From Aaosphaeria pasadenensis (taxonomy: Eukaryota > Ascomycota > Dothideomycetes > Pleosporales), in contig JAKLMB010000006.1 of assembly GCA_022813625.1 (NCBI GenBank), positions 248,001-312,000 of the forward strand: a DNA stretch of 64,000 bases. Direction: 5' to 3'. Of the stretch, positions 10,519 through 21,916 are shown in pieces; the stretch's first letter is position 1, and each line of letters begins with the position of its first letter. The notes beneath the pieces are model-generated. The model was not told the DNA's origin. It ran no database searches and saw only the letters and a program-made list of their open reading frames with translations. Made by a program: the position numbers and the translations under genes.

Positions 10519-12537
10519 ATGGTTGGTCTTGATGGTCTACCTAACGAACTTCTATCACTTGTAACGAGTCATCTGGAACGTACGCAGGAGGTGTTGAATC
10601 TGTCGCTTGCAAGCCGGAGATTGAATAGCTTCGTCAAGCTTGATGGTTGGAAGGCTTTCCTGAAGGGTCGCTTTGGCCTGCAAGGTCTTGATTCCGATGC
10701 ACAAAATGCTGTCCATGGATTGACAAGATTGTACCGGAGCTGGGATCGCAAAGCTTTGACAGCCCGGTATATTGCACCGAGAGGCAATGTAATCAGTCTA
10801 AACACTTGGTCAGAAGCAGCATGGACAGGGCCACGGGGCCAGACCATGGGCTACAGGCCTAGCATTGATAGCTACGAAGACACAAGGAGCAGCTGGTCGG
10901 ATAGGAAAGAAGTCATTGCATGGTCAGCTGGGACGAATATTCTAGTGAGGTGCAGGGATACAGTTCCCGTAGACCAAGATCTGAAAGAGAAGGGCCAGGA
11001 AGAGGAGGTGCCCAAGTCACCATTTGTGTGGTATTCACATCGACTCCCGGATAGTCGCGAAGGTAGAGACGACATCTCTGCATTGAAGCTTCTTCGACCC
11101 CATCAGCAACATGCCAACTATGAGAGTATAGTGTTCGGCACCTCCGGAGGAGATTTGTCATTATTGCAGTTCGACCCCGAGCAAAAGGAAGATCGGCTAC
11201 AATCCTACTGCACTGATCTCGATGCATCTCAACCTGGCAAACTTGCTGTTGGATCAGTAGCAGTGTCAGATGCTCAGGATCCCTTGCTTGCAGCAACTTT
11301 GGGCGATACTACTTTAGCGCTGTACTCAATATCTACCAAGGACACCACCGACAGTCCCATCGATGCTACCAGCCATGTTGTACCCACGATATCTACGAAT
11401 CTTAGCGGTCGCATATGGTCTACCAACTTCATCTCAGAAGACCTCCTCTCAATAGGAACAGGACCATCAACTGAGCCAATACAAGTATTTGCAATTACAC
11501 CGGATGGATTATCCACTGGACCTCTACGCAAGTTCAGTCTAGATCCCAAGGTGGACGCAGTTGACGGAGGCCAAACCATCTCGAGACACACCACCTCGGT
11601 TTATCCGATAATCCCAGTGCCTGCGAAAAGCCAAGGTGGATCTGAACGAGGGCAGACATTCCTATCTGGGGGTTACGATGGTATTATACGATTGCACGAC
11701 ATGCGCTCCCCCCATCAGTTCGAAACGATGTACTACGATGTAACGAACGACTCATCGATATATTCGCTCGCCACTCAGGGCATGGAGCGCGTCATAGCAG
11801 GCACTTCCATGCACAGCATGCTCAAGGTCTTCGACCTACGCCTGTCCGGATCCCACGCATACTCCACAATCCCTCTCCCTACATCCACCACGAAGAAACC
11901 CATCCACCGATCCGGAGACTACACCGTTAACAAGATCGTCAACGACGCCGTCGCCTACACCGGAAAGCGCCCCATAACCGGCGGCTGGAACCTCTTCCTC
12001 AACCCCCGCAACGACACCCGCAACAACAACAGCAACCACAACGACCCCCACCACCGCAACCGACGCATGCTCCAGACCGCAGATTCCCCCATCTACAGCC
12101 TCTCCATCCCGTCCGCGACATCTCCCAACCTCTACGCCGGCGTCGAGGGCGCCGTCCTCAGTCTCACGTTCAATTCGATCGTCGACCGACACCCCGATCC
12201 CTTCTTCGCAGACTGCGTAAAGCGGTTCCCAGATACAGGCAGGATCGACGTGAAGAAGAGTTACAACCCGTCGGGTGATGCGCTTAATCTAGGCATGTAT
12301 GAACAGGGCGACGAGAACGCGGTGATCATGCGCTTGATGGTCCAGGATGGCATTCATATGGGTGTTGCGAAGAACGCGCAAGCGAGAGATCCTGCGAGGT
12401 TTGCCACCCTAGACGAGAGGTGGGGCGATCCTGGGAACGAGCGTGATCGATGGAGTAGAGGACAGGATCCGGGGAATAGGAGAGGTGGTCATGGTGGGAG
12501 AGGGAGAGGTAGGGGGAGGGGACGTAGACCGTCGTAG
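10519..12537 (+). CDS. F-box protein with WD40-like region and RG-rich tail
   Basis: An intronless gene for 672 residues starting at ATG 10519. The N-terminus LDGLPNELLSLVTSHL followed by LASRRLNSFV fits an F-box (residues about 3-45), which would bind Skp1 in an SCF ubiquitin ligase. The middle contains diverged beta-propeller-like strands, including FLSGGYDGIIRLHD, VIAGTSMHSMLKVFDLR and an earlier VFGTSGGDLSLLQFD, so a WD40-like substrate-binding part is likely though repeats are weak. An Asn-rich loop (NDTRNNNSNHND) and a C-terminal Gly/Arg-rich tail (RGGHGGRGRGRGRGRR) are low complexity; RGG tails can bind RNA, but that is inference. The substrate is unknown. Codon use becomes GC-rich toward the 3' half. 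Confidence 0.8.
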   Translation: MVGLDGLPNELLSLVTSHLERTQEVLNLSLASRRLNSFVKLDGWKAFLKGRFGLQGLDSDAQNAVHGLTRLYRSWDRKALTARYIAPRGNVISLNTWSEAAWTGPRGQTMGYRPSIDSYEDTRSSWSDRKEVIAWSAGTNILVRCRDTVPVDQDLKEKGQEEEVPKSPFVWYSHRLPDSREGRDDISALKLLRPHQQHANYESIVFGTSGGDLSLLQFDPEQKEDRLQSYCTDLDASQPGKLAVGSVAVSDAQDPLLAATLGDTTLALYSISTKDTTDSPIDATSHVVPTISTNLSGRIWSTNFISEDLLSIGTGPSTEPIQVFAITPDGLSTGPLRKFSLDPKVDAVDGGQTISRHTTSVYPIIPVPAKSQGGSERGQTFLSGGYDGIIRLHDMRSPHQFETMYYDVTNDSSIYSLATQGMERVIAGTSMHSMLKVFDLRLSGSHAYSTIPLPTSTTKKPIHRSGDYTVNKIVNDAVAYTGKRPITGGWNLFLNPRNDTRNNNSNHNDPHHRNRRMLQTADSPIYSLSIPSATSPNLYAGVEGAVLSLTFNSIVDRHPDPFFADCVKRFPDTGRIDVKKSYNPSGDALNLGMYEQGDENAVIMRLMVQDGIHMGVAKNAQARDPARFATLDERWGDPGNERDRWSRGQDPGNRRGGHGGRGRGRGRGRRPS

Positions 12538-13724
12538 AAGACTCGAAGGTCCTGCCATTGCCCTCTTTGACTTGTGCATAGATGTATGTTGCATTTTGTT
12601 TTCACGCTTTTCGACATAGAAGCGGAGCTGAAAAGATGGGAGTCTATAAGCTTTTAAAAGTCTTCATGATAGATATACATACATGCTATGAAAAATACAG
12701 GATAGAGAAATAGAACCCTAACTTGACTTTTGGGTAACGGTCTACAGCCCTGATGGAAATGATTCAGTCTAAGCTTAAACAGAAATCACAACGTAACCTC
12801 TCAGGTTCTACTTGTGGTCCACCTGAACTGCGGCAACGTTGACCAGCCCTCCGCGGCAGTCGTCAGGCATCGAGTAGTATCAAGGTACCATCGACAGGGC
12901 ACCTGATATCCAGGCCTGAGATCCGGCAATGACTTGTGTCCAGGCATAGCTTCGGTTGTATACGGAAGTAAGTCTAGCGTAGCGACTGTATAGGCGAAGA
13001 GGTTAAAAGAACGTATATGATGACATCGTTCAGGGAGAAGTATTGACCAGCGAAGAAGTAAGTGAAACATAGTGATACAAGGACATAATATACAAGATGT
13101 TTCAACTTCTACGCCTAGGCAACGAACCTTCTCTACTAATTGTCAGGTCCAACGAATTGGCATCGCACCAGCGTTCCCCAGTGAAGTATTCCCTACTCCA
13201 CATGATGACGAATCTGAAATGTAAATCGAATATGTAATGCGATGTGATGTGTATCAAGAGGCGAATTATCGGTGTACCAGAGCTGAGTACGGAACACTTC
13301 GAGGTAGTAAGCGGCGATTGGCCTTAGTGGAAGAACCCATGTATCCTTGGCATAAGCAGGTGAATGCCTCGCCCCTGCTTTCAGGCGGATAACGCCTTCC
13401 GGCTGCAGACTCCCGCTGGGCTCTCGCAGGTTGTCAATGTGTTTTGGGGGAGGGAAATCCGGAGGCCAGGGCCAGACCAATCAAAATATGGGGTTGCTAT
13501 ACTGCATGTCGCGTGGGACTGGCAAGGGTACTTTCTGTGTGTACATGTACCTGTACGGAGTACGTTTACTTCTGATGTGGATATCTCGATCTTTCGCATA
13601 GTTTGGCCTTGTTAGGCCTAGTCGTCATCGCTCGTACTTTTGGCCAGTCTGGTCATCCGTCATTCCAAATATCATATTGCCGGCTGTGTCTTTAGTCCGA
13701 CGATGCGGAATTCGTAAGCCAATC
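12538..13724. other. Convergent intergenic region
   Basis: This lies between the 3' ends of the F-box gene (+) and the bZIP gene (-). Short ORFs at 12801-13615 carry no domain. One exact TACGGAGTA is at 13554-13562, directly after a GTACATGTAC palindrome at 13541-13550. Confidence 0.5.
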
Positions 13725-14600
13725 TCAGATGAAGACTGAATCGGTAGAGACGTAATCCTGGCCGTACTGTTCGTTGATTAGTGATTGCACATTATGTGGC
13801 CTCAGTTGGTCATGGACTGACGATTGAGAAACGCTAGAGTGTAAACTTACATCTTGTGCATAGAATGACTGGCCAGACATGCGGTCCCCGTGGGTATAGT
13901 AGCTTTTGAAGTGCACATTTGTGTCAAGAGTGGTTCCTTGGTTTTGAAGTGGCGGTGTTGAGGACGACCCATACCCGTGTACGAGTTGCCCCATGGGATA
14001 TTGATATTCTTGCGTCACCATCGTTGGTTCAAGTGGTAACGTGTATGTCGTGTTCGGTGCCCAGTGTGGCGATGTCCACGCTGGATTGAAGTGAACTTGA
14101 GTATCATAGGAAGGCTCATACCAGGAGCTTTCTGAGTATTGATAGGACTGCGTTTCCGAGAGGTGGTTGCTGTACGAGTGATTCGAAGTAGGTATTGTAG
14201 GATTGATGTTGATTGTATCGTGATAATCGTAGTCGCTTCCTTCTGGTAAAGATGTTGGAGTACCAGCCGCCGAAGATGCTAGACATTCTACCGATAATGA
14301 TCTCGAACGCTCCTCGTCATTTGATTCCGACGATATTGACAGATTTTGTCGTGCTCTGGGGCCGTCCTCTAGAAGCTGTTGGAGGTACTGCAGCTTCTGC
14401 TTTCGTTTTTCTCCTGAGAAGACATTTCAGCCCACGGTTCCACACGAACAGCAATTCAATAGCTTACGGTAATTTCTCGAAGCTATTCTGTTCTGCTTCT
14501 TCCGAGTCTCACTGTAGACCTTCTTCGGTTTCGTTGCCGGCTCCATGTCCACTGACGCATTCGCTTTCCGCTTCGGCTTCGAATTAGAAGTTGTCTCCAT
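13725..14600 (-). CDS. bZIP transcription factor
   Basis: A protein of 273 residues from exon 1 14600-14468 and exon 2 14413-13725, with a 54-nt GTAAGC..CAG intron (14467-14414) that splits an Arg codon of the basic region. Residues 33-53 form the bZIP basic region (RKKQNRIASRNYREKRKQK), matching the N-x2-[SA]-x-R pattern of DNA-contacting bZIP residues. A short zipper (LQYLQQLLED) of only two to three heptads follows, so dimerisation may be weak or need another part. The N-terminus is Lys/Pro-rich; the rest is Gln/Ser/Tyr/His-rich and probably an activation region. A second potential intron, 13851-13768 (GTAAGT..CAG with CTAAT branch-like sequence), is 84 nt and stop-free, so removing it would give a 245-residue form in the same frame. 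The true form cannot be decided from sequence. It is probably nuclear; targets are unknown. Confidence 0.8.
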
Positions 14601-17087
14601 GAGAACGTATGTTTGTTGATGTCGAGTTGTTTGGTGTCTTTGATGGAAATGATAGACTGGTATAAGTATGCCTCGGGGCCAAGTCGGCTTGGAGTGGCTG
14701 ATTAGTAGAATACTGTAGATTGAAAGTCCATGGATTAGGTATATGGTGGGGACAGTTCAGCCCTGAGAAGCTTGGGCGGGCTAGTACCCCAGCCTTCTAG
14801 AGCATAACAGGATCACACACACGTTAATTAATACAAATCCATTTTCAGATTCGCTGAATAATAAAAGACAAGAATAGAGCCAGGTTGTTGGAACCGCCTG
14901 TGTGGTCAACCTTAGTCCACTTCCAGTCATTCCTCATTCCGTTTCTAGGCAGCCCTTGAGCTTAACTTCACTGCAGGGTGACACTCGTGATGTGGCGCGG
15001 CAAGACTGCATGTTTCATTTGCGAACACCATGGGCCGGCGGGGATATCAACAAACTTCGGTGAGTCGGTCGGCCATGGTAACTCGGTCGATCGATTGCAT
15101 TGTTAACAATATCTGTAATGGGATATCCGGGGCCCCGATGAATCCTTGACTTCTAGCAGTGATTCACCAGTAGGTTGGGGTTTCCTCCGAATCTGGTGCG
15201 TGGGTAGTCATGGAGGATAGCATGAGTGTTGAACAAGCGGTGTCATCGAGAATGAACGGCGACCGCTGCAGTACGGGTATGCCGCAGTCATCGTGGCTTC
15301 TAGAAGTTGTTATGACACGATCCTTGGGGAAACGAAGAGTCAAAGCTACATGCCGCGATTGACATCCGAGGACAGGAGGAGGCTTACGCATCATGAAACC
15401 ATGCGTGATTGGTTCGCATACAGTTATCCCGGAACCTGGTTTACATAAACCTAAACATCACAGGAAGTTCAACGGAGAAGTTGAGACTGCAGCTCCAATA
15501 TCAGCATTGCCACTGTTGCTTGGAAACAAAAACCATGTTACACCGCGTCACTCATGAAATTGTTCGTCTGCCTGGAGTATACACATACTGTAGACATGTG
15601 CATACATGAAGTGGCGATGGGATCATGTGGTCCGTCTGAGAATTTTCTAGCAAGCATCGTTGGGTTGGGTTGGGTAAGCGAAAGATTGTGGCTTGTATCA
15701 CAACAATGTTTAGCTGTGCAACCTGTCAGATCAGCTATCATACCTGGACAAGTGAGAAAGCAGCGACATCACCCTATTGTTCCGAGTGTATTAGCCCGCA
15801 CATGATACCATGCCAAGTGAAAAATATCGTCTTTCGCTCCTAGGAGTATTAGATTCTGATCTTGACAAAATTTATCAGGTGGATGCTTACTTTGCCATTA
15901 TGCGAACGGTGAGGTAGTTGGACTATTTCTCCACCATCGTCCGGAATAATCATTCCTGAATTTCTTGCCACAACTACTGCATTAAATTGTAGCTAGCTCC
16001 GCAGTAAGTGAAATTTGACCTGTCAGCCTAAGATTACGCAACTATGTATATATGTAACAAACACCGCGGGGTCGCAATTGACTACGACCAATTCCGTATG
16101 TTTTACGAGAACGCATCATGATTCGATTCTCCCAATGTTAGCATTGGCGCATAGACAGTTCACCCTGAGCTGATCGTCAACCCTGAAGCCACTTGTCAAT
16201 ATGCTTTGGGCAGGTCGCTACTAGGTTATCTTTCAGCTACGACATGATACCAGGTACGATATCCCAAACAGAGCATCATGCGGACCGTACGCTTCTGGTT
16301 ATAACTCCATCCAGCATTGCGCGCGACTGGGGTAATGAGCAGTTCCAAGAACACACAATCTATCTAAAATTGTCACAGAAGTGGGAGCTCAGGAACAAGC
16401 GGCATAGTTGTCGAGGCTGTTCACTGCTCCGTCAAAAGAAATACACACATCCAAGCCATTTAACTATGACCAAGAGACGATCGTCACAGTGATTACTTGA
16501 CTATATGTTCGCAACAATGGGACTGAATTTGTGAAAGCTGGCAATTCATAATAGATGGTTTACTTAGCTATCAGTAGCCTCCAGGGTCCGCGCTTCTCCA
16601 GGCTTGAGCAACTTGATCAGCAGCAATTGAGACGCTTACAGCACCTATTTTGCGCATCATGGTATACTCGTGGTCTTGATTCATTTAACTACAAGGGGAA
16701 GCTCCTCCAATTAGTGGCCATGTCCGACCTTAGTGGATAATAGCCCAATTCATTTTTTTCCTCTTTGCAGTTCGTTAACTTGTACATCAACTTAGAGACT
16801 CTACTGTTCGATTTGCACTGCGCACTACGGAACGACCCTATCATTCTTCAGCCTCATTAAGTAGTTGGCTTGTTGAGCACACTCTCAAGTACAGCTATCG
16901 TACTTTTCGAATACTTAGTCTTGCTCCATCAAATACTCTACTATCCATTCCCTCAACTTACACCCACTTGTCCGCTCCATTCAAACGAACCAGATACCAA
17001 AGCACCGAAGCAATACTACCTTTGAATTCAAACCACAAAATTACCGCAAACACCATACACAACTTCATTGAACATACCAAGGAGAGA
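14601..17087. other. Gene-poor region upstream of bZIP gene
   Basis: About 2.5 kb without a supportable gene. It should contain the bZIP promoter on its left and, on its right, a leader-like stretch (about 16960-17087) rich in CCA/ACC before the possible small gene at 17088. ORFs of 60-99 residues here show no domain and no coding-like composition. Confidence 0.45.
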
Positions 17088-17521
17088 ATGATCGAGTTGT
17101 AAGGACGTAGAGGGAACTCCTTCAACCAGAGTACTCACGTTCGCGTTTCTCAATCCAGTCACCGAGTTCGAGGATGGCGATTTCGTTGCCCGCAACGATA
17201 TGAAGGCTATATTCTCAGCGAGCTTACAGTCATGAGAACCCGGTCCGATTCAAGGGGGAAGAGAGACCCCAGCACTCGGCCCGAGCTGTAGAGGCTGAGA
17301 TTGAAGACGCCTTTGAGAAGTCTAAGTGGACGCGCGATACCGACGACGACTACGATGACGAGAGCTCCGACACCTTCGGCACCCTCACCAACTCCTCCGA
17401 GCCCGCGACCCCCATGTCATCAAGAGGGCCCACAACACCGCTTAGACGCACTTGGTCTCAGAGACACTGCTTACAGTGCAGTCACCCGAGGCGTTGTGAC
17501 TTGAAGCGAACCGCACGTTGA
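17088..17521 (+). CDS. Possible small acidic protein, two exons
   Basis: A tentative model: exon 1 17088-17098 (ATG ATC GAG TT), GTAAGG donor at 17099, acceptor TTACAG ending at 17229, exon 2 17230-17521. The join gives exactly 100 residues, MIEFHENPVRFKGEE at the N-terminus, then an acidic run (DTDDDYDDESSD), a Thr/Ser/Pro region and a basic tail with CLQC and a further Cys. In favour: a leader-like region before the ATG, codon-like G/C at third positions in exon 2, and frame closure. Against: an 11-nt first exon, a 131-nt intron and no family I recognise. It could instead be a decayed gene fragment. Confidence 0.4.
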
Positions 17522-18780
17522 TACTATGTTTTGTCTGGTTTCATGACACTTTCCCTTCTCTCAGTTCGAAAGACTTGGGTGCTTTAGTTGACTTCAAGAC
17601 TCTTTCGCCTTCTCCTTCTCCACAAAGACCAGGAGCAGTAGACGCCAGAAGGTGCTTGTATCTTATCTCATTCTTACCACAAATTTTTATGTGGCATTCT
17701 TTTGTACACGTATAGAATCAATGACAAATCTAGGCTTAGATCGATTGTTGCCTTGTCTTGTCATATTATGCTACCACAATGTTCGATCCTTGACGATGCA
17801 ATGAATCGCAAAACGGCATGCTGGATCGAAGGGCGGACGGAAGATACTTACATGTCGAGGGAGTTGGTATGTGGTCCGCAATCCTAGGCCTCGAGGATAA
17901 GACAAGACCTTGGCCAGTCTGTAATCGTCGATGTACATGTGATAGGCCAAGGACCGGCAGTGGAGTACGAAGGATTGAGGGGATACCAGGGCGTTGGAGG
18001 GACGAGGGACTGTTCAGCTGCCGGCGGAGAGATGGAGATTTGCATGAGGTATGTCCTTTGACATGAGGCAAATTGTGGACGGCCATAGCACTGGGGCGAT
18101 CAAAGTTCGAGGTGACAACCGGATGCCGGTATAGTAATTGGCTTGGTACATGAGGCGTGAGGCTTGAAGGGGGTTTCATGGTCGCACAGATTGAAGCACA
18201 TAACTTAGATTACCAGAGGCACAAGATAACGCGTAATGACTTCCATAGAATAAGCAGGCAGGACATGAATAAAGAGCTCTATCTATGGTTTCGAAAGCTT
18301 GTCAATTAAGGGCGGGTGGAGGGGACGGACTTGTGGGGGAACTGCTGCCAACATCCAAGCTCCCGCGAAGCTTTGTGACCGCGTCTGATTGTGGAGGGGC
18401 GCGGCGAACGTTACATATTTTGGTAGATACGGAGTACTTGGCGTACTCCTCTGTCTGGATGAGCACTTTGGATGCTCCATATACTTTTACCTTGGTAGAA
18501 TACGGAGCAGAACTCAGCGCTACGAAGAGCGGATGCTGGTGGTACAACATCTCTTGTCGATCTACGTGTCTATTTTCTTTAGTGAATTTGTGCATGCCAC
18601 CCGGCTCAAGACCCAGATCCGTGGAACGTGAAGCATTGTCGGAGGCTTGGCCGGGGGAGACTTGGATACCTCGCCCAGAAGTTTCGACCAGGCGTAGATG
18701 GCTCGAGCTGAAACTGATCTGCCGTCTATCAAGATGAAGATAAAAAAGCCGCATGGATAGATTCGGTACGATACGATACG

Positions 18781-18806
18781 TAGATAGATCTGCTAGCATC
18801 TATCTA
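18781..18806. repeat. Short perfect hairpin
   Basis: TAGATAGAT at 18781-18789 is the exact reverse complement of ATCTATCTA at 18798-18806, with an 8-base loop. It lies in intergenic DNA; no function is assigned. Confidence 0.6.
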
Positions 18807-19577
18807 GTATAGCTGTTTGATTTTATCGGTGCCGTGCTTCGAATATTGAGGGGTGATATCAGAGTTGCTAAGCCGAAAGTACCCCAAGACGGTGTAATGT
18901 ACACCGCATGACCAGACTCTCGGCGCTGTTTCGCTACGATTGCCAGGCTGCACAATCGCCCAAAGGGATTCCTGCGGGTCGACCATTCGATTCCGAGTCC
19001 CACATGCTGTTGTCGCTGGTGTGAATACTGTCAACATTGATGTTCAGGGAAAAGGAATACTTTGCAGTAGTATGACCTGATGTTGAAATAATTATTTCCC
19101 TTTGCTCCGTTTCTTTACCGTGGCGTGAGGTCAGGAATTGAGGACGATAGTTGGATGAAGGCGGAGCTGGCCGGGCTCCGGACCGTGAGCGAGAGGGAAG
19201 GGAAGAAAAAAAAAGTGACAAGCCAAATGGATGGGGTTGGTTGAGGGGGGATGCAACAGTTGGAGTTTGGTATGGTGTTGCGTTGCGTTGCCTTTGAGTG
19301 CCCACCAGTAGGATGGATCATGGGGATGAGGGGATGGGGATGGGATGCACATCGACCATCCCCTGGCCCAGAGTGACCATCGTCCCAAAGCAGGTGCAGA
19401 AGTGCGCGGTCGCGAAGCAGCCACTTCCAATTCCTACCCCCGACCCATAAGCCCGATGGATAAGAGAGACCTTGTCTCTTGCGGACGGCGACATTCATTC
19501 ATTCATTCATTTCTCCCTTCCGCCCTCGACTTCCCAGCTCTTTCAGCGACAACCGACATTTCATCTCTTCAACAGTA

Positions 19578-19598
19578 GCAGCAGCAGCAGCAGCAGCG
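19578..19598 (+). repeat. GCA-triplet microsatellite in leader
   Basis: About seven GCA triplets lie some 110-130 bp upstream of the carbonic anhydrase ATG, probably in its 5' untranslated region. Confidence 0.7.
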
Positions 19599-19707
19599 CA
19601 GTGACCAGTCCCTTCTCCATCCTCAACCAATCCTTCCTCCATATTGCTGGGACCTAGCATCGATAGACACCTACCCATACATATACGCCCTACACGCCAT
19701 CTCCGAG

Positions 19708-20778
19708 ATGGCCTTCGCCGGTAAGTACTTTTGTGCATCTGCGGACCAGTGTTAGTGGCAGTGACAGTGGGCGTCATCATCCCCTCCCGAGGATGATAAA
19801 GTCTTCGAAGTATCCCCCCAAGTCTCTTGAAGGTCACATTTGTCGAAAAGAAGACATTGGCAAGTCTTCGACGCACCATTCGCGGGCCATGAACTACTCT
19901 TATATGTAGCGATCAACGGCCCGCTGTCAAAAAAGGGCCCGCTGGGGCGTCCCCACCAAAGAAAAGGCGCCCACTCGTCCCCAAACCCGTCTGACAACCC
20001 CCGGCCAAGCAGCCGAGTTCAAGGATAGCCTGTAGCTAACTGCAAACCTCACCTGATCTTTAGACGCTGTCGACCGCATCATCGCCGGAAACCGAGTCTA
20101 CTCCAAGCTCGCTGCCGAGCAAGATCCGAATCACTTCGTCGAGCTCAGCAAAGGTCAAGCACCTGAGGTTCTGTGGATTGGCTGCGCCGATAGCAGAATC
20201 CCAGAGACGACCGTCTGCCATAGCAAGCCTGGCGAGCTGTTCGTCCATCGCAACATCGCCAACTGCGTGCACGCAGACGACATCAACGCCGCGTCTGTCG
20301 TCGAATATGCTGTCGCGCATCTCAAGGTGCAGAAGGTAGTCGTCTGTGGACACACCAAATGTGGAGGTGCCAATGCAGCCCTGGGTGACGCAGATCTGGG
20401 AACCACGCTGAACACATGGCTGCATCCTGTCCGAGAGTATGTTTCCGTTTCCCTCTTTGATCCTCCCTTGAATAATCGTACGATTTCGCTTGCTGCATTA
20501 GACTTCCGACTGACCCATGCACCTATAGACTGCGCCGAAAGCACAAAGCTGAGCTCGAGAAACTTCCTGACGACGACGCACGCGCTGTGCGCGTCGCAGA
20601 ACTCAACGTCCATCAGTCCATCGACGTTCTCAAACATCATCCGGCCATCAAGAAGGCCATGCACGACCGTGGTCTCTCCGTCCATGGCTTGATCTACGAC
20701 CTCGGTGCTGGAGAACTTAGACTGTTGGAGGAGGCGGGTGGCAGGAAGTCCAATGGTCTGTGGAGCCCCGCACTCTAG
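19708..20778 (+). CDS. Beta-class carbonic anhydrase
   Basis: Zinc enzyme that interconverts CO2 and bicarbonate; 211 residues from exons 19708-19720, 20064-20436 and 20529-20778. The joined protein shows the beta-class zinc site: Cys in IGCADSR, with the Asp-Arg dyad of that motif, and His/Cys in VCGHTKCGG. HRNIAN between them is also typical. The length fits the single-domain fungal family and there is no signal or mitochondrial presequence, so a cytosolic enzyme is likely. Exon 1 has only 13 nt (Met-Ala-Phe-Ala plus one base), and the first intron is 343 nt, long for this window; the second is 92 nt. In fungi these enzymes supply bicarbonate to carboxylases and can affect growth at ambient CO2, which is family knowledge rather than something seen here. 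Confidence 0.93.
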
Positions 20779-21682
20779 CCATCCATACTAGAGAGCAACA
20801 CGTGAGGTTTATCTGCTTGCCATGGGAGGACCATTGTTACCGAGTTGGGGTTTCTGTGATACTATAGGCGTTCTGGGGTTTTGGAGTTGCATACACAGGG
20901 TGAAGGCACTGTCCAGTCCGTCTGATCGGACAAGCGTGGAGTCATGAGGCGAATACACAATTGCGAAGAAACCGCGCAATAGGCTATGGGGCGTCGATGC
21001 TTTTCAGTCCTCAATCTTCAAAGAACTTCTTTTCCGTGCAGTTCCTGTTCTAACTCTTCCTTCCTCCTTTTTTGTGGTCCCTGGATTTCCAATATGACGT
21101 ATTTTCGAGCTTGCTAACAAATAGGTAGCTTACCTGATACTACTAGCCAGACCAGCCATAACATCAACAGTCCATACGGACCATACCACTAACCTCGGAC
21201 TTAACAAATCACTCTCTCGTGGCGCCGGGTCATGCGGATAGGAACAAAAAGTATCAGAGACCACGAGGACCTTTCTTCTCCTAATTCCATCATGAGGCAA
21301 TTTGGCCCCAGTGTAATTCTGACTCCGCACTATGACTCCGGAGCCTTCTCCGCTATTGTCGTTGGGTATATCAATGGCGAGTGTCCGCTTGGAATTGAAG
21401 TATCACCATTGAGATTGTTACTCACTATCAGAGACCCGTATCACTAGCCTCGAACACTTGTGTTGCACTTCCTTCGAGACATCACCAATTCTATCAATAC
21501 AATCAGGCTCTTAAGAATAAATTTTCTATATCGTTCCTCCACGAAAAGTACATCAATCCATCAACCATTCACAAGATCAAACCGTCCACTACATCTGTTT
21601 TTTATAACCACACTTCCGATACATCTTCACCCTTAAGAATCAAGCCAACAACCACCCAAACAACCAAACAAACACACGAACA
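20779..21682. other. Intergenic region
   Basis: No supportable gene. The right end (about 21600-21682) is A/C-rich and leader-like in front of the small ORF at 21683. Confidence 0.45.
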
Positions 21683-21916
21683 ATGCCCCTAGCTCTATCT
21701 CCGACGCTTTCACCAAGCGTCCCCCTCCCGATCCGGAGCTCCAACCTCACAACCCAGCTCTCACACTCGACATCACCATCATCCCCACCGCGGCAATACT
21801 TCCTCGGCAGCCCGGACAAGATGACGCCGAAGGAGATGCTTCGGACGCCGCTGATGTCGCCGCTTCCCCTGGCCGCTGAGGCGCGGCCGAGGAGCTCGTC
21901 TGAGCTGTCACGGTGA
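21683..21916 (+). CDS. Possible small Ser/Pro-rich protein
   Basis: A 77-residue ORF starting with ATG in the context GAACAATGCC after an A/C-rich leader. It is rich in Ser, Pro and Leu, with repeated LSPTLSP and LMSPLPL-type words, and resembles no domain I know. Short proline-directed phosphorylation-like SP sites are frequent. It may be a genuine small gene or chance; the upstream leader is the main support. Confidence 0.35.
   Translation: MPLALSPTLSPSVPLPIRSSNLTTQLSHSTSPSSPPRQYFLGSPDKMTPKEMLRTPLMSPLPLAAEARPRSSSELSR

Larger units (their letters stand above)
17522..19707. other. Gene-poor region before carbonic anhydrase gene
   Basis: About 2.2 kb without a supportable gene. It contains an exact TACGGAGTA at 18428-18436, a near match at 18501-18509, a short hairpin at 18781-18806, a (CATT)n run near 19492-19511 and a GCA-triplet run at 19578-19598. 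The last 200 bp are pyrimidine-rich and likely form the promoter and leader of the carbonic anhydrase gene. ORFs such as 18302-18799 (-) and 19115-19498 (-) lack domains. Confidence 0.45.

Noticed and set aside
18302..19498. Several ORFs of 77-165 codons in the region before carbonic anhydrase.
   Set aside because: They overlap one another on both strands, lack domains and have biased low-complexity composition.
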